Source: CAVUBL01 sp963739795 (GTDB taxonomy: Bacteria > Acidobacteriota > Thermoanaerobaculia > Multivoradales > DATKCC01). From it: a stretch of 64,000 bases of DNA. Numbering within the stretch: position 1 is the stretch's first letter; every line of letters begins with the position of its first letter. The translations under genes were made by a program, and so were the position numbers. Of the stretch, positions 1 to 8,945 are shown piece by piece. Location: contig CAVUBL010000013.1 of the NCBI GenBank assembly GCA_963739795.1, forward strand, positions 150,915 to 214,914, given 5' to 3'. The notes below the pieces were generated by a model. The model did not search any database, had not been told where the DNA came from, and worked only from the letters and a program-made list of their open reading frames with translations.

Positions 1-571
1 TGCCCTTGAGCAGGTAGGGGCCGTGGGCGAGCCAGCGCAGGGGTCCGTCGGCGAGCTTCTCGTGAGCCGCGGCCTGGCGGGCCAGGTCGAAGGCGGCCCG
101 GGTGATCAGGGTCTGGCGGCTCTTGGCCAGCGCCATCACCCGGGCGGCGATCATCTTGGCGAAGCCCTCGATCTCCACCGGCTTGGCGCCGCGGGCCACG
201 TCCTCCGGTGGGTTGGAGCGCAGGAAGACCTCGCCGAGGTGCGCGCCGACACGGGCCGTGAGCTCAATTCCCTCTTCGGAGGAGAGCACGCCGAGGGCCT
301 GGTGATAAGCCAGGGCGTAGCGCACGGCGTCGGCGGTGCGGTCGAAGAGGAGGAGAAAGCCGTCGGTCTTGTCGATCTCCCGGCCGCCGCACTCGACCAT
401 CAGGTCCCGGGCGAGGCGCTCGTGGTGGGCGGAGATCTCGGCTCCCCGCCGGTCGCCCACGGTAGAGAGCAGGCGCGTGCTGTCCACGAGGTCGGTGACC
501 ACCAGAGTCTTGACCACGGGAACGACGCTCCGGGAGGCGTCAATGGGGTGGGGGGCCGGCGAACCCATCAT
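1..571 (-). CDS. Class III adenylate/guanylate cyclase domain protein, 3' end outside the window
   Basis: The open frame starts at either of two adjacent ATGs (571 or 568) and runs off the left edge, so about 190 residues are visible. The cyclase fold signature is clear: TDLVDSTRL (first metal Asp at about residue 27), GREIDKTDGFLLLF (second metal Asp at about 70, with Lys68 where class III enzymes select adenine), and ARVGAHLGEV. The likely reaction is ATP to cAMP, or the domain may serve as a sensor-coupled regulator. In this family the cyclase is often N-terminal to ATPase, TPR or other modules; whatever follows here cannot be seen. The upstream stretch 572-660 is AT-richer than average and probably holds the promoter, with TAGACT about 20-25 nt before the start. 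Gene identity is good; substrate and full architecture are unknown. Confidence 0.8.
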   Translation of the reverse strand, partial: MMGSPAPHPIDASRSVVPVVKTLVVTDLVDSTRLLSTVGDRRGAEISAHHERLARDLMVECGGREIDKTDGFLLLFDRTADAVRYALAYHQALGVLSSEEGIELTARVGAHLGEVFLRSNPPEDVARGAKPVEIEGFAKMIAARVMALAKSRQTLITRAAFDLARQAAAHEKLADGPLRWLAHGPYLLKG

Positions 572-686
572 GCGAGGCGGGTCTCGGAGATATCGAGATC
601 AGTCTATTTATTGTGAAGCATCACGCTAAGAAAAGATGATAGGCGAAGTTTCCGCACCAGGCAAACCGGCAATACCCACCCGCAAC

Positions 687-703
687 GCCGCGCAGACTCC
701 TAG
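687..703 (-). repeat. Isolated end of palindromic family-1 element
   Basis: The 17-bp sequence GCCGCGCAGACTCCTAG is identical to the terminal repeat of the elements at 41733-42053 and 54091-54370. Here it stands alone, 13 bases beyond the cydB stop codon, with no second end nearby. It is probably a solo end or a remnant. Confidence 0.6.
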
Positions 704-716
704 GGGGTGATCCGAT

Positions 717-1748
717 TCAATACCCGTGCTCGTCCAGCCGGACCTTCCCCCGAAACATCCAGTAGACCGCTCCGGTGTAGCCGAGCACGAAGGGCATCCC
801 GATGGCGGCGATGATCGCCATGATCTTCAGCGTCGTCTCCGAGGAGGAGGCGTTGTAGATGGTCAGGCTGGTGGCCTCGGCCACGCTCGAGGTCACCAGG
901 TTCGGGAACAGCGCGACCCCCACCAGGCCGATCAGGGTGGCGATGACCAGGCAGGAGGAGATGAAGGCCTGACCGTGCCGGCCCAGGTAGATGGTCCGCG
1001 GGATGTTGCCGATCGCCAGCACCGAGAGGACCACGATGGCCCAGGCCCAGGGGAAGCGGTCGAAGTTGGCGGTCGCCCGGGGCACCTTGGTGAGGCTGAC
1101 GATGGTGGTCAGGAGGTAGAGCACCAGGAAGCTGCCGAAGGCGTGCCACATCCACCGCCGCACCCGGGCCTGGAGGCCCCCTTCGGTCTTGAGGTTGAGA
1201 TAGAGAGAGCCGTGCAAGGCGAACAGGGCCACGGTGAGGAGGCCGACGAGGAGGGGGAAGAAGGGAAGCCTCGCGGGCAGCAGCAGGTCCAAGAAGCCGC
1301 CGGCGTAGACCCCGCGGGCGTCGAGGGGCACGCCGACCAGGATCGCCCCCACGGCGACGCCGAAGAGGAGTGACGCGAGCACGCTCGCGACGAAGAAACC
1401 GCCGTCCCAGAAACTGCGCCAGGCCGAGGGCGGGAGCTTGCCCCGGAACTCCAGGGAGACGGCCCGCAGGATGAGGGCGAAGAGCACCAGCATGAAGGCG
1501 AGGTAGAAGCCGGAGAAGACGGTGGCGTAAGCCTCGGGGAAGGCGGCGAACAGGGCGCCTCCGAAGGTCACCAGCCAGACCTCGTTGCCATCCCAGATCG
1601 GCCCGATGGAGTTGAGCACGACGCGCCGCTCTTGGTCGCTGCGCGCCCCCAGGTGGAGGATTCCGACTCCGAGGTCGAAGCCGTCGAGGATGGCGTAGCC
1701 GGTCAGAAGCACGCCGAGCAGGGCGAACCAGAGGATGTGTAAGTCCAT
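717..1748 (-). CDS. cydB: Cytochrome bd ubiquinol oxidase subunit II
   Basis: This 343-residue polytopic membrane protein begins MDLHILWFALLGVLLTGYAILDG, the typical CydB opening, followed by FDLGVGIL and the conserved IGPIWDGNEVWLV block at about residues 48-60. Eight or nine hydrophobic segments follow. CydB pairs with CydA in the quinol-oxidising, oxygen-reducing bd complex of the cytoplasmic membrane; it binds no catalytic haem in the classical enzymes but is needed for assembly. It lies 3 bases after cydA on the same strand, so the two are co-transcribed. No cydX-like small ORF and no cydDC genes are visible beside it. Length is normal for the shorter (non-enterobacterial) CydB proteins. 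Confidence 0.95.
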   Translation of the reverse strand: MDLHILWFALLGVLLTGYAILDGFDLGVGILHLGARSDQERRVVLNSIGPIWDGNEVWLVTFGGALFAAFPEAYATVFSGFYLAFMLVLFALILRAVSLEFRGKLPPSAWRSFWDGGFFVASVLASLLFGVAVGAILVGVPLDARGVYAGGFLDLLLPARLPFFPLLVGLLTVALFALHGSLYLNLKTEGGLQARVRRWMWHAFGSFLVLYLLTTIVSLTKVPRATANFDRFPWAWAIVVLSVLAIGNIPRTIYLGRHGQAFISSCLVIATLIGLVGVALFPNLVTSSVAEATSLTIYNASSSETTLKIMAIIAAIGMPFVLGYTGAVYWMFRGKVRLDEHGY

Positions 1749-1751
1749 GAC

Positions 1752-3224
1752 TCAGGCCTCGTCCTTCGCTTCCTTCGGTTCGGTCATGGGCTCGCGCCTG
1801 CCCGCCAGGCGTGCGGCGGTGGCGAAGTAGCCGCCGAACGAGGTCTCCGAGGGCTCCGGGCCCACCGGCTCGGGCCCCTGCTGGATCTTGTGGTTGAGCA
1901 CGAGGACCCAGAGAGCGAAGAGAAGAAGGTAGATCACACCGAACATCACGATCGACGAGAGCACCTGGCCGCCCGTGACCACCTCGGAGAGAGCGTCGGC
2001 GGTCCGGAGACCTCCCACCGCGTGACCTCCGGCCAGAGTGGGGTAGACGATCCAAGGCTGACGGCCCACCTCCGCGGCGACCCATCCGAGCTGGTTGGCG
2101 GCGTAGGCCGGCAGCACCGCGAAGACGAAGAACCAGAGGAGCCAGCGCGTCTGGAACAGGGTGCCTCGCCGATAGCGCCAGCCGGCGTAAAGGGTCGAGG
2201 CGATGAACAGCATCCCGATGGCCACCATCAAGTGGTAGCTCTCGAAGGAGATCCAGACCGGAGGCCGGCCCCATTCCGTTTCGAGCTCGTCGAGGCCCGG
2301 CACCTCGGCCGAGGTGTCGTAGTGGATGAGCCAGGAGAGGAGCCCGGGGATCGCCAGGCCGTACCGCACGCGCTCGGCGGCGCCGTCGGGCCAGCCCCAC
2401 AGGTGCATGGGCGCGTGGCTCTCTGTCTTGTACACGCCCTCGAAGGCGGCGAGCTTGGCCGGCTGGTGGCGCGCTACGGAGTCGGCCTGGAAGTGGCCCG
2501 AGGCGAGCTGCGCCAGGGAGAAGACGATCGCCAGGGTCAGGGCGCCGGCGAAGGAGCGCTCGGCGAACTGGCGATGGCGCCCCTTCAGCAGGTACCAGGC
2601 CGTGATGGACATGACGAAGAAGGCGCCCAGCAGGAAGGCGCCGAACCAGACGTGGATCAGGCGGTGCACCGACGACGGGTTGAAGACCATGGCCCAGAAG
2701 TCGGTGATCTCGGCTCGGTGGGCGACGTGGCCGCCCACCGTGTGCTCGCGGAGGGCGAACCCGGCGGGTGTCTGCTGCCAGGAGTTGGCGACGGTGATCC
2801 AGATCGAGGAGAAGATCGATCCGAGACAGACCATCAAGGCGGCGAAAAAGTGCATCCGCGGCGAGACCCGGTTCCAGCCGAAGAGCAGCACCGCCAGGAA
2901 GCCCGACTCGAGGAAGAAGGCGAAGATCCCCTCGGCGGCCAGCGCCGAGCCGAAGACGTCGCCCACGTAGCGGGAGTAGACGGCCCAGTTCGTGCCGAAC
3001 TCGAACTCCATCACGATGCCGGTGGCGACTCCGATGGCGAAGTTGAGCCCGAAGATCTTGACCCAGAACTTCGCCGCCGTCTCGTAGACCGGCTCACGGG
3101 TGGCGAGGTGGCGGGCCAGGAGGAAGACGATCACCAACGACAGCCCGATCGTCAGGGGCGGGAACAGATAGTGGAACATGATGGTGAAGGCGAACTGCAG
3201 GCGAGAGAGCAACAAGACATCCAT
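1752..3224 (-). CDS. cydA: Cytochrome bd ubiquinol oxidase subunit I
   Basis: This 490-residue protein is the haem-carrying subunit. His18 in the motif MFHYLFPP matches the axial ligand of haem b595. QPAKLAAFE carries the Lys and Glu of the quinol-binding Q-loop, and GRQPW (about residues 387-391) is diagnostic. The stretch between the Q-loop start and the next membrane helix is compact, so this is the short Q-loop type rather than the long E. coli form. The high-affinity oxidase would let the cell respire, or remove oxygen, at low oxygen. ATG at 3224 is preceded by CGGAG at suitable spacing. A TACAGT -10-like box lies 58-63 bases upstream. The gene follows the DUF1223 gene on the same strand after 102 bases. 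Confidence 0.96.
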   Translation of the reverse strand: MDVLLLSRLQFAFTIMFHYLFPPLTIGLSLVIVFLLARHLATREPVYETAAKFWVKIFGLNFAIGVATGIVMEFEFGTNWAVYSRYVGDVFGSALAAEGIFAFFLESGFLAVLLFGWNRVSPRMHFFAALMVCLGSIFSSIWITVANSWQQTPAGFALREHTVGGHVAHRAEITDFWAMVFNPSSVHRLIHVWFGAFLLGAFFVMSITAWYLLKGRHRQFAERSFAGALTLAIVFSLAQLASGHFQADSVARHQPAKLAAFEGVYKTESHAPMHLWGWPDGAAERVRYGLAIPGLLSWLIHYDTSAEVPGLDELETEWGRPPVWISFESYHLMVAIGMLFIASTLYAGWRYRRGTLFQTRWLLWFFVFAVLPAYAANQLGWVAAEVGRQPWIVYPTLAGGHAVGGLRTADALSEVVTGGQVLSSIVMFGVIYLLLFALWVLVLNHKIQQGPEPVGPEPSETSFGGYFATAARLAGRREPMTEPKEAKDEA

Positions 3225-3281
3225 ATCGTCGGCTCCGGAGTCCGATCGAGAGAGGGTGGGGCGGCATCCGCCCCGGCCCCT

Positions 3282-3287
3282 ACTGTA
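3282..3287 (-). promoter_or_regulatory. Possible -10 element before cydAB
   Basis: On the minus strand GGTACAGT precedes cydA by about 60 bases. The same GGTACAGT string precedes the lipase-like gene (22830-22835) and the TIGR04076-type gene (28261-28266), and TACAGT precedes the M28 peptidase gene (35027-35032 on the minus strand). No convincing -35 box was found, so this is a candidate only. Confidence 0.3.
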
Positions 3288-3326
3288 CCGGCCGCCCGCG
3301 GGGTCGCACCTACCCCGACGGGCGGG

Positions 3327-4184
3327 CTACTCCATGATCTCGAGGGTGGCCCGGGCGGCGCCCTCGATCGCCCGGCTCGCCGGGTCCTGGAGGAAGGCGA
3401 CCACGCCCAGGTCCGAGCGCCTCCAGGAGGGGTCGAGGGCCAGGCTGACGGTGCCCGAGCCGTGGGCGCCGGGTCCACCTGAGAGGGTGAACGCCTTGGT
3501 CAGGCGCCGCACTACGTAGTCGTTGCGCAGGGTCCGGTCGGCGTTTTCGCCCCGCGCCACCGCGGTCGTCAGGTTCTTCTGGTAGAGCGCCACCCAGAGC
3601 TCGAGCCTTCCGGAGATCTCGCGGGCGACACTTGCGTCGGCGACGGCCTGGAGCTCGTTCGGGCCGGAACCCGGAGCCAGGCGCAGCTCGACCCGTCCGG
3701 CCACGGGCCGGGCGAGGGCCTGGTGGATCTTCCGGTAGACCAGGTCCTCCTGGGAGCCGACGCAGTCGGTGGTGCCGTCGACCACGAGCTGCGGCGTGTA
3801 GACCCGGTTGCTGCCGAAGGCCCGGGCGTAGCTGCGCTGGCGGTCGGACCAGCGGGCGGAGGAGAAGGGGTCGGTCCAGCCGATGTAGTTCCAGTAATCG
3901 ACGTGGAAGGCGAGGGGAAAGACGCGGGTCGCAAGCTTGGGGTCTTTGCCCAGGCGCGTCAGCAGGCGGTCGGCGGGCGGGCAGCTCGAGCAGCCCTGGG
4001 AGGTGAAGAGCTCCACGACCACCGGCCCGTCGGCCTGGGCGGCCGGCGCGGGAGCGAGGCGGGCCGCCGGAGCCGGGTCGGGTTGGGCGGCCCGGGCGTC
4101 CACCCGGCAGGCGAGGACGGCGAGGCCCGCGACGGCGGCGAGGGCGAGGACGAGGGGGAGTGAAGGGCGCTGGGTGTCGGGCAT
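3327..4184 (-). CDS. DUF1223 thioredoxin-like exported protein
   Basis: The 285-residue product starts at ATG 4184, which has GGAGAG at good spacing; an open frame further upstream lacks conserved sequence. An N-terminal hydrophobic segment ends in a lipobox-like VLAC with Cys26, so it may be a lipoprotein. Then comes the DUF1223 hallmark VVELFTSQGCSSCPPAD with a CxxC at residues 65-68, and later VDYWNYIGWTDPF and YTPQLVVDG, giving a thioredoxin-like fold. The biochemical role of the family is not established; a periplasmic redox function is the obvious inference. It lies just upstream of cydAB on the same strand, which would fit a link to respiration, but it could have its own promoter. Confidence 0.88.
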   Translation of the reverse strand: MPDTQRPSLPLVLALAAVAGLAVLACRVDARAAQPDPAPAARLAPAPAAQADGPVVVELFTSQGCSSCPPADRLLTRLGKDPKLATRVFPLAFHVDYWNYIGWTDPFSSARWSDRQRSYARAFGSNRVYTPQLVVDGTTDCVGSQEDLVYRKIHQALARPVAGRVELRLAPGSGPNELQAVADASVAREISGRLELWVALYQKNLTTAVARGENADRTLRNDYVVRRLTKAFTLSGGPGAHGSGTVSLALDPSWRRSDLGVVAFLQDPASRAIEGAARATLEIME

Positions 4185-4283
4185 GGTCGGCTCTCCGGGA
4201 GATGGCCTGCGGGGCTTCACGGCCCGCTCCTCGGGCGGGCTCGTTGCATCATACGGTCCGTCCGCCGGAACGGTTCTCGGCCC

Positions 4284-4520
4284 CCACCGCCGGCCGGCCT
4301 GACCGGTCTCGCCCGGCGCAACGGGGGCGAGTTCCCCCGCGATCGGGCTTTCCAGATCATCGACGGGCGCGAGGAAGTGGCTGCCCACGGCCGCCGGGAG
4401 ATGCCGGTGTGGGGCAACGCCTTCCGCTCGCCCGACGGTGAGGGCGGCGAAGAGGAGGAGGCCGCGATCCGGGGCAAGATCCAGGATCTCGTCGACTACC
4501 TGGCGTCGATCCAGAAGTAG
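4284..4520 (+). pseudogene. 3' remnant of a c-type cytochrome gene lacking the haem motif
   Basis: Reading codons in the frame that ends at the TAG 4518-4520 gives PPPAGLTGLARRNGGEFP, then FQIIDGREEVAAHG, then REMPVWGNAFR, and a final DLVDYLASIQK. This is the C-terminal half of a small monohaem cytochrome c: the EMPVWG block carries the Met that would be the distal ligand. No CxxCH occurs upstream in this frame, and upstream sequence is soon occupied by the DUF1223 gene on the other strand. No ATG-initiated frame covers it. I read it as a truncated, non-functional gene; its intact form would have been a periplasmic electron carrier, notable next to an oxidase operon. Confidence 0.65.
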
Positions 4521-4550
4521 CTCCGGCGCCTCCTCCTCCCCGGCTCCGCT

Positions 4551-6185
4551 CTACCTCATCCCGACGATCTCGCCGTCGACCAGGTCCATGCGCACCGCCT
4601 GCGGCGACTTGGGCAGGCCCGGCATGCGCAGGACGCTCCCGAGGAGCGGCACGAGGAACCCGGCGCCGCGCGAGAGCACGACGCCGCGCACCGTGACCGG
4701 GAAGTCGCGCGGGCGGTTGATCAGGGACGGATCGTCCGAGAGCGACGCCGGCGTCTTCGCCACGCACAGGGGCAGGTTCTCGGAGCCGAGGCGCCGGATC
4801 TGGGCCAGGTCCTTCTCGGCGTCCTTGGTGTAGACCACCTCGGCCGCGCCGTAGACCTTCTTGGCGATCGTCTCCATCTTGGTCTCGAACGGGGCCTCGA
4901 CGTCGTAGAGGCGCTCGACCGGCTTCGGCTCCTTGCGGGCGTGGGCGATCACCGCCTCCGCGAGCTCGCGCCCGCCCTCTCCGCCACGGGCGAAGTGATC
5001 GGCGAGGGCGAAGGGCGCGCCCATCTCGGTGCAGGCTCGTCGGACCGTATCGATCTCTTCGCTCGAGTCCGTGCCGAAGCGGTTGAGGGCCACCACCGGC
5101 GCGTCGTGGAAGAGCTGGACGTTCTCGACGTGCTTCCTCAAGTTGTCCAGGCCGCGCTCGACGGCGGCCGGGTCGGGGGTCTCGAGGTCGTTCTGGGCGA
5201 CGCCGCCGTGGCGCTTGAGGGCGCGGACCGTCGCCACCAGGACGACGGCGGCCGGGGCGAGCCCCGCCGAGGCGCACTTGATGTCGAAGAACTTCTCGCC
5301 CCCGAGATCGAAGGCGAAGCCCGCCTCGGTCACCAGCCAGTCGGCGAGGGACAGGCCCATGGTGGTGGCGATCACCGAGTTGCAGCCGTGGGCGATGTTG
5401 GCGAAAGGTCCTCCGTGGATGAGGGCCGGCACGCCCTCGACGCTCTGCACCAGGTTGGGCATCAGGGTGTCGCGCAGCAGGACCATCATGGCGCCCACCG
5501 CCTGGAGGTCGGCGGCGGTGACCGGCTCGCGGCCGTAGGTCAGGGCCACGATCAGGCGGCCCAGGCGCGCGCGCAGGTCGTCGGCGTCCCGGGCCAGGCA
5601 GAGCGCCGCCATCACCTCCGAGGCGGCGGTGATGTCGAACGCGCTCTCCCGGGGCACGCCCTGGGCGGGACCGCCCAGGCCGACGACGACGTTGCGCAAC
5701 GCCCGGTCGTTGACGTCCTGGACCCGGGGCCAGAGGACCCTCCGCGGGTCGATTCCCAGCTCGTTGCCCTGGTGCAGGTGGTTGTCGAGCAGGGCGGCGA
5801 GGAGGTTGTGCGCCGCGGTGATGGCGTGGAAGTCGCCGGTGAAGTGTAGGTTGATTTCCTCGGAGGGCTCGACGGTGGACTTGCCGCCGCCGGTGGCGCC
5901 TCCCTTGATTCCGAAGGTGGGCCCGAGAGAGGGCTCCCGCAGCGCCAGACAGACCTGTTCTCCGCAGCGGGCCAGGCCCTGGGCCAGGCCGATCGAGGTG
6001 GTGGTCTTGCCTTCTCCGGCGCTCGTGGGGGTGATGGCCGAGACGAGGACCAGGCGACCCTGTGGACGACCCGAATCACGGGCCTCCAGGCGGATCTTGG
6101 CCTTGTCGGAGCCATACGGAACGACGAGTGGGTCGGCCACGCCGAGACGGCGGGCGACCTCGGTGATGGGTTGAAGAGAACTCAT
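4551..6185 (-). CDS. fhs: Formate--tetrahydrofolate ligase
   Basis: The 544-residue protein is full length for the family (about 550). It shows the nucleotide-binding loop TPTSAGEGKTTTSIGL (about residues 51-66), EPSLGPTFGIKGGATGGG, the conserved HFTGDFHAITAAHNLL and the folate-site region VEGVPALIHGGPFANIAHGCNS. It catalyses ATP-dependent formylation of tetrahydrofolate, feeding one-carbon metabolism for purines and serving the methyl branch of the reductive acetyl-CoA pathway where that exists. No other C1 genes are in the window. ATG at 6185 has no ribosome binding site, but TAACCT sits 11 bases upstream, so the mRNA may be leaderless. The divergent neighbour starts 86 bases away. Confidence 0.96.
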   Translation of the reverse strand: MSSLQPITEVARRLGVADPLVVPYGSDKAKIRLEARDSGRPQGRLVLVSAITPTSAGEGKTTTSIGLAQGLARCGEQVCLALREPSLGPTFGIKGGATGGGKSTVEPSEEINLHFTGDFHAITAAHNLLAALLDNHLHQGNELGIDPRRVLWPRVQDVNDRALRNVVVGLGGPAQGVPRESAFDITAASEVMAALCLARDADDLRARLGRLIVALTYGREPVTAADLQAVGAMMVLLRDTLMPNLVQSVEGVPALIHGGPFANIAHGCNSVIATTMGLSLADWLVTEAGFAFDLGGEKFFDIKCASAGLAPAAVVLVATVRALKRHGGVAQNDLETPDPAAVERGLDNLRKHVENVQLFHDAPVVALNRFGTDSSEEIDTVRRACTEMGAPFALADHFARGGEGGRELAEAVIAHARKEPKPVERLYDVEAPFETKMETIAKKVYGAAEVVYTKDAEKDLAQIRRLGSENLPLCVAKTPASLSDDPSLINRPRDFPVTVRGVVLSRGAGFLVPLLGSVLRMPGLPKSPQAVRMDLVDGEIVGMR

Positions 6186-6254
6186 GACGGGCCGTAAGGT
6201 TAGTCCGAGGCGAGCCGCGGGGCAAACCGCCGAAGGGTGGGGCGGCCGTCCGCG

Positions 6255-6260
6255 TATAAT
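6255..6260 (+). promoter_or_regulatory. -10 box TATAAT immediately upstream of the PilZ gene
   Basis: A perfect TATAAT lies 11 bases before the ATG at 6272. Transcription would start a few bases before or at the start codon, and the gap contains no Shine-Dalgarno sequence. There is no consensus -35 box at the usual distance. Confidence 0.5.
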
Positions 6261-6271
6261 CGGCCATTCCG

Positions 6272-7792
6272 ATGACCACCTCCGAATCTCCGGGCGGATC
6301 AGAGCCCCAACGCATCGAGCGGGTCGACCTGCAACGCAAGGTCTCCTTGAAGTTCAAGGAGCTCCAGGGCTTCATCACCGAATACTCGGAGAACCTCTCC
6401 GTCGGCGGGATGTTCATCCGCACCATGACGCCGCCGCCGCCGGGGACGGTCTTCGACTTCGAGTTCACCTTGGGCGAGGACTATCGGCTGATCCACGGCA
6501 TCGGCGAGGTCGTCTGGGTGCGGCCGAAGGACGAGGGTTTCGACCAGCCGGCGGGCATGGGAGTTCGGTTTCTCCGGCTCGACCCGGAGAGCCAGGCGCT
6601 GATCGACCGGATCGTCTCCGAACGCCTGGAGAGGGAGGGGCGCACCGGGGACGCACCGCCCGAGGTGGTGCCGGGTGAGCCCTGGGTCGAGCGGGTCCTG
6701 GGCCAGCCCGAGCGCCATCCCGAGGCCGCAGCCGCCTCCCCTGCGGGCCCAAGGGCTGGTCCCGAGCAGCTCTCCCTCGGGGGGGGCGAGGCGCGGCCGG
6801 GCGCACTGGGAGAACTGCCGGAGGCGCCGCCCCCGGCACCCTCGCCTTCGGCGGGTTCTCAGGACTGGGGCCTCGAGACCGGGCCCCTCGACCCTCCGGA
6901 GCCCTCCGCCTCCGCGGCTTCGGCGTGGGAGCAGCCGATCGCCACGGAGCCCGCGACACCCGTCTTCGTGCCGCCGTCGCCGGTGGCGACCTCACCCTAT
7001 GCCCGCTCCTACCAGGGCGCCGCGGTGGCCGGCACTCCGAAGGGGCACCGGAGCCTGGTGGCCGTCGTCCTGGCGGTCCTGGTCGTGGTGGCGGCCGCTG
7101 CGGTGATGGTCCTGTTTTTCCCGGAGCTCTCCGTGCGCTGGCTAGTGGGCGAGGGAACCTCGAAGGCTGCTCCCGAGCGCGTCGCCGAGAGGCCCTCCGC
7201 GCCGCCGGGCGGGGTCGAACAACCTGTCGCGCCACCGGCCGCGACCCCGACCACCGAGCCCGACGTCGAGCCTCCGCCGGTCGCCGAGCCGGCACCGGCG
7301 TCCCGGACCCGCACCTCGGCACCCTCCCCGGAGCCCGCTCCGGTGCCGAAGCCGGCAGCGGCGCCGCCTCCCGCTCCCCGGCCCGCGCCGGCCTCGAGCC
7401 GACCGGCCGCCCGGGCGGGGAACGCCGCCTCGCCGGCGGCGGGAGCCACCTTCTCCAAGGTGCTCAACATCATCTCGGAGCCCCAGGGGGATGAGCTCGC
7501 GGTGACCATTTTCCTCGACGGCCGGGTCGAGGAGTGGCAGTACTCGGTGGCGCGTCTCCAGTCGCCGCCTCGGGAGCTGGTGAGGATTCAGGGGATCCAT
7601 CAGCCCTTCCCCCGCTCCGAGCTGCCTGTGTCGAACGCCCTCGCCCGGCGGATCCGGGTCGGGTTCCACCCGGAGAAGCCCAAGAGCGAGCTCCACGTGG
7701 TCGTCGACCTCGCCGGGCCGGGGGTGGCCCTCGAGCGCAGCGAGGCGGCGGGGAAAGAGATTCGGCTGTATTTCTCGAAGTCGGACGGCTGA
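6272..7792 (+). CDS. PilZ-domain membrane protein with C-terminal AMIN-like domain
   Basis: The 506-residue protein has three parts. Residues about 12-120 form a PilZ domain of the myxobacterial paralogue type (RKVSLKF, YSENLSVGGMFIRT, PAGMGVRFL), which may bind cyclic di-GMP. A Pro/Ala-rich linker leads to a single membrane helix at about 265-290 (VAVVLAVLVVVAAAAVMVLFF). After a second Pro/Ala-rich spacer the last 110 residues look like an AMIN-type beta domain (LAVTIFLDGRVEEWQYSV and KSELHVVVDLAGPG), as found in PilQ and amidases. The layout puts PilZ in the cytoplasm and the AMIN-like part in the periplasm, so it could couple a cyclic di-GMP signal to the envelope or pilus machinery. That link is inference; PilT is encoded 14 kb away. 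Confidence 0.75.
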   Translation: MTTSESPGGSEPQRIERVDLQRKVSLKFKELQGFITEYSENLSVGGMFIRTMTPPPPGTVFDFEFTLGEDYRLIHGIGEVVWVRPKDEGFDQPAGMGVRFLRLDPESQALIDRIVSERLEREGRTGDAPPEVVPGEPWVERVLGQPERHPEAAAASPAGPRAGPEQLSLGGGEARPGALGELPEAPPPAPSPSAGSQDWGLETGPLDPPEPSASAASAWEQPIATEPATPVFVPPSPVATSPYARSYQGAAVAGTPKGHRSLVAVVLAVLVVVAAAAVMVLFFPELSVRWLVGEGTSKAAPERVAERPSAPPGGVEQPVAPPAATPTTEPDVEPPPVAEPAPASRTRTSAPSPEPAPVPKPAAAPPPAPRPAPASSRPAARAGNAASPAAGATFSKVLNIISEPQGDELAVTIFLDGRVEEWQYSVARLQSPPRELVRIQGIHQPFPRSELPVSNALARRIRVGFHPEKPKSELHVVVDLAGPGVALERSEAAGKEIRLYFSKSDG

Positions 7793-7803
7793 GCGAGTTG
7801 CCT

Positions 7804-8697
7804 ATGCCTTCCTCGCCGAGCGGTCTGGGCGAGCTGCCGCCCCTGCCGCCCCTGGTGCCGGTTCGCTCCGGCGGGGTGACGCTGGCGGTCCGCCGGCTCG
7901 GGGAGGGAGCGGAGTCGGCCCCGGGCCTCGTCGCGCTTCACGGAGGCCCTGGCCTCGACCATCACACGCTCCTGACCCTGGGGCTCGCCCTCGCCGCGCG
8001 CCGCCGGGTCTGGCTGCCCGACCTCCCGGGCCACGGCGCTTCGGCGGCGCCGACGGGCAAGCTCCCCGGGCTCCGGGCCCTCGAGGACCGGCTGGAGCGC
8101 TGGGTGGCCGGCCTGCCCGGAGGCGAGCCGCCGGTCCTCCTGGGCCACTCCCTGGGTGCTTGGCTGGTTCGGGAGCTTCTGCGCCGCCGGCGGGTCGAGC
8201 CCCGCGCGGCGGTCCTCCTGGCGCCGCCGGCCGCCGGCCAGAGGCGCGCAGAGACCTCCCTGCGGCGAGCCGTCGGTGTGATGGCTCGCGCCTCGGCCCC
8301 GGGGCCGGTGGTGGGCAGCGGGGGAGAGCACCGCGCTCGGCGTGAGCTCCGGAGCCACGTGGAGGCCGAGACCCGGAACCGGGCCTCGGAGCTCTTCCTG
8401 GAGTCGATCCATCGCGCCCGCCTGCGCGATCCCCGCCTCTACGGGCCTCTGCTGCGGAGCCTCCACCGGGGGCTCACCGGTCCGGTGCGCCCCTTCGACC
8501 CCGGCTGCCCGATCCTGGTCCTGTGCGGAGAAGAGGATCGGACCACGCCGCCCGATCAGGCGGCCCGGGTCGCAGCGAGCCTCGTCGGCGCCCGGCTCGT
8601 CCATCTTCCCGGCGCCGGCCACTACCCATTCGCCGAGGCCCTGGAGGCGACGGTCCAGAGGATCGAGGAGTTCCTCTCCGCCGTCTCCGGGAGCTGA
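7804..8697 (+). CDS. Alpha/beta hydrolase
   Basis: The 297-residue product has the full hydrolase triad in order: nucleophile elbow GHSLGAW with Ser116, Asp245 in GEEDRTTPP and His273 in GAGHYP, plus the oxyanion-hole motif LHGGPG at about residues 46-50. Substrate is unknown; the family includes esterases, lipases and peptidases. The ATG at 7804 follows the PilZ gene by 11 bases with no ribosome binding site, so translation is probably coupled to it. There is no signal peptide, so the enzyme should be cytoplasmic. Confidence 0.85.
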   Translation: MPSSPSGLGELPPLPPLVPVRSGGVTLAVRRLGEGAESAPGLVALHGGPGLDHHTLLTLGLALAARRRVWLPDLPGHGASAAPTGKLPGLRALEDRLERWVAGLPGGEPPVLLGHSLGAWLVRELLRRRRVEPRAAVLLAPPAAGQRRAETSLRRAVGVMARASAPGPVVGSGGEHRARRELRSHVEAETRNRASELFLESIHRARLRDPRLYGPLLRSLHRGLTGPVRPFDPGCPILVLCGEEDRTTPPDQAARVAASLVGARLVHLPGAGHYPFAEALEATVQRIEEFLSAVSGS

Positions 8698-8945
8698 CGG
8701 GCTGTCTCTTCGAAGTTGCCTCGGAAGGTGTGGCGGACGTGCCGAACGGCATCGCCTCCTCCCACCGGCTCGCCGGAACGTCTTTTCGAGGCTCGTCGAC
8801 GGAATCTGTTCGCGATTATCGGCGATTGCGACGAAAGTTCTGTGTCTCGGTAGATCGGTGCGCTCGAAGGGGATGATCCGCGTGAATAGTTCTTTTAAGG
8901 CAGCACTTTCTGCCGTCTAAGTCCTTACCTTCCAACTACTTGCGC

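Noticed and set aside
1890..3482. Long plus-strand frames opposite cydA and similar ones opposite many genes
   Set aside because: They show Arg/Gly/Pro-rich translation without motifs, and the opposite strand encodes a recognised protein.
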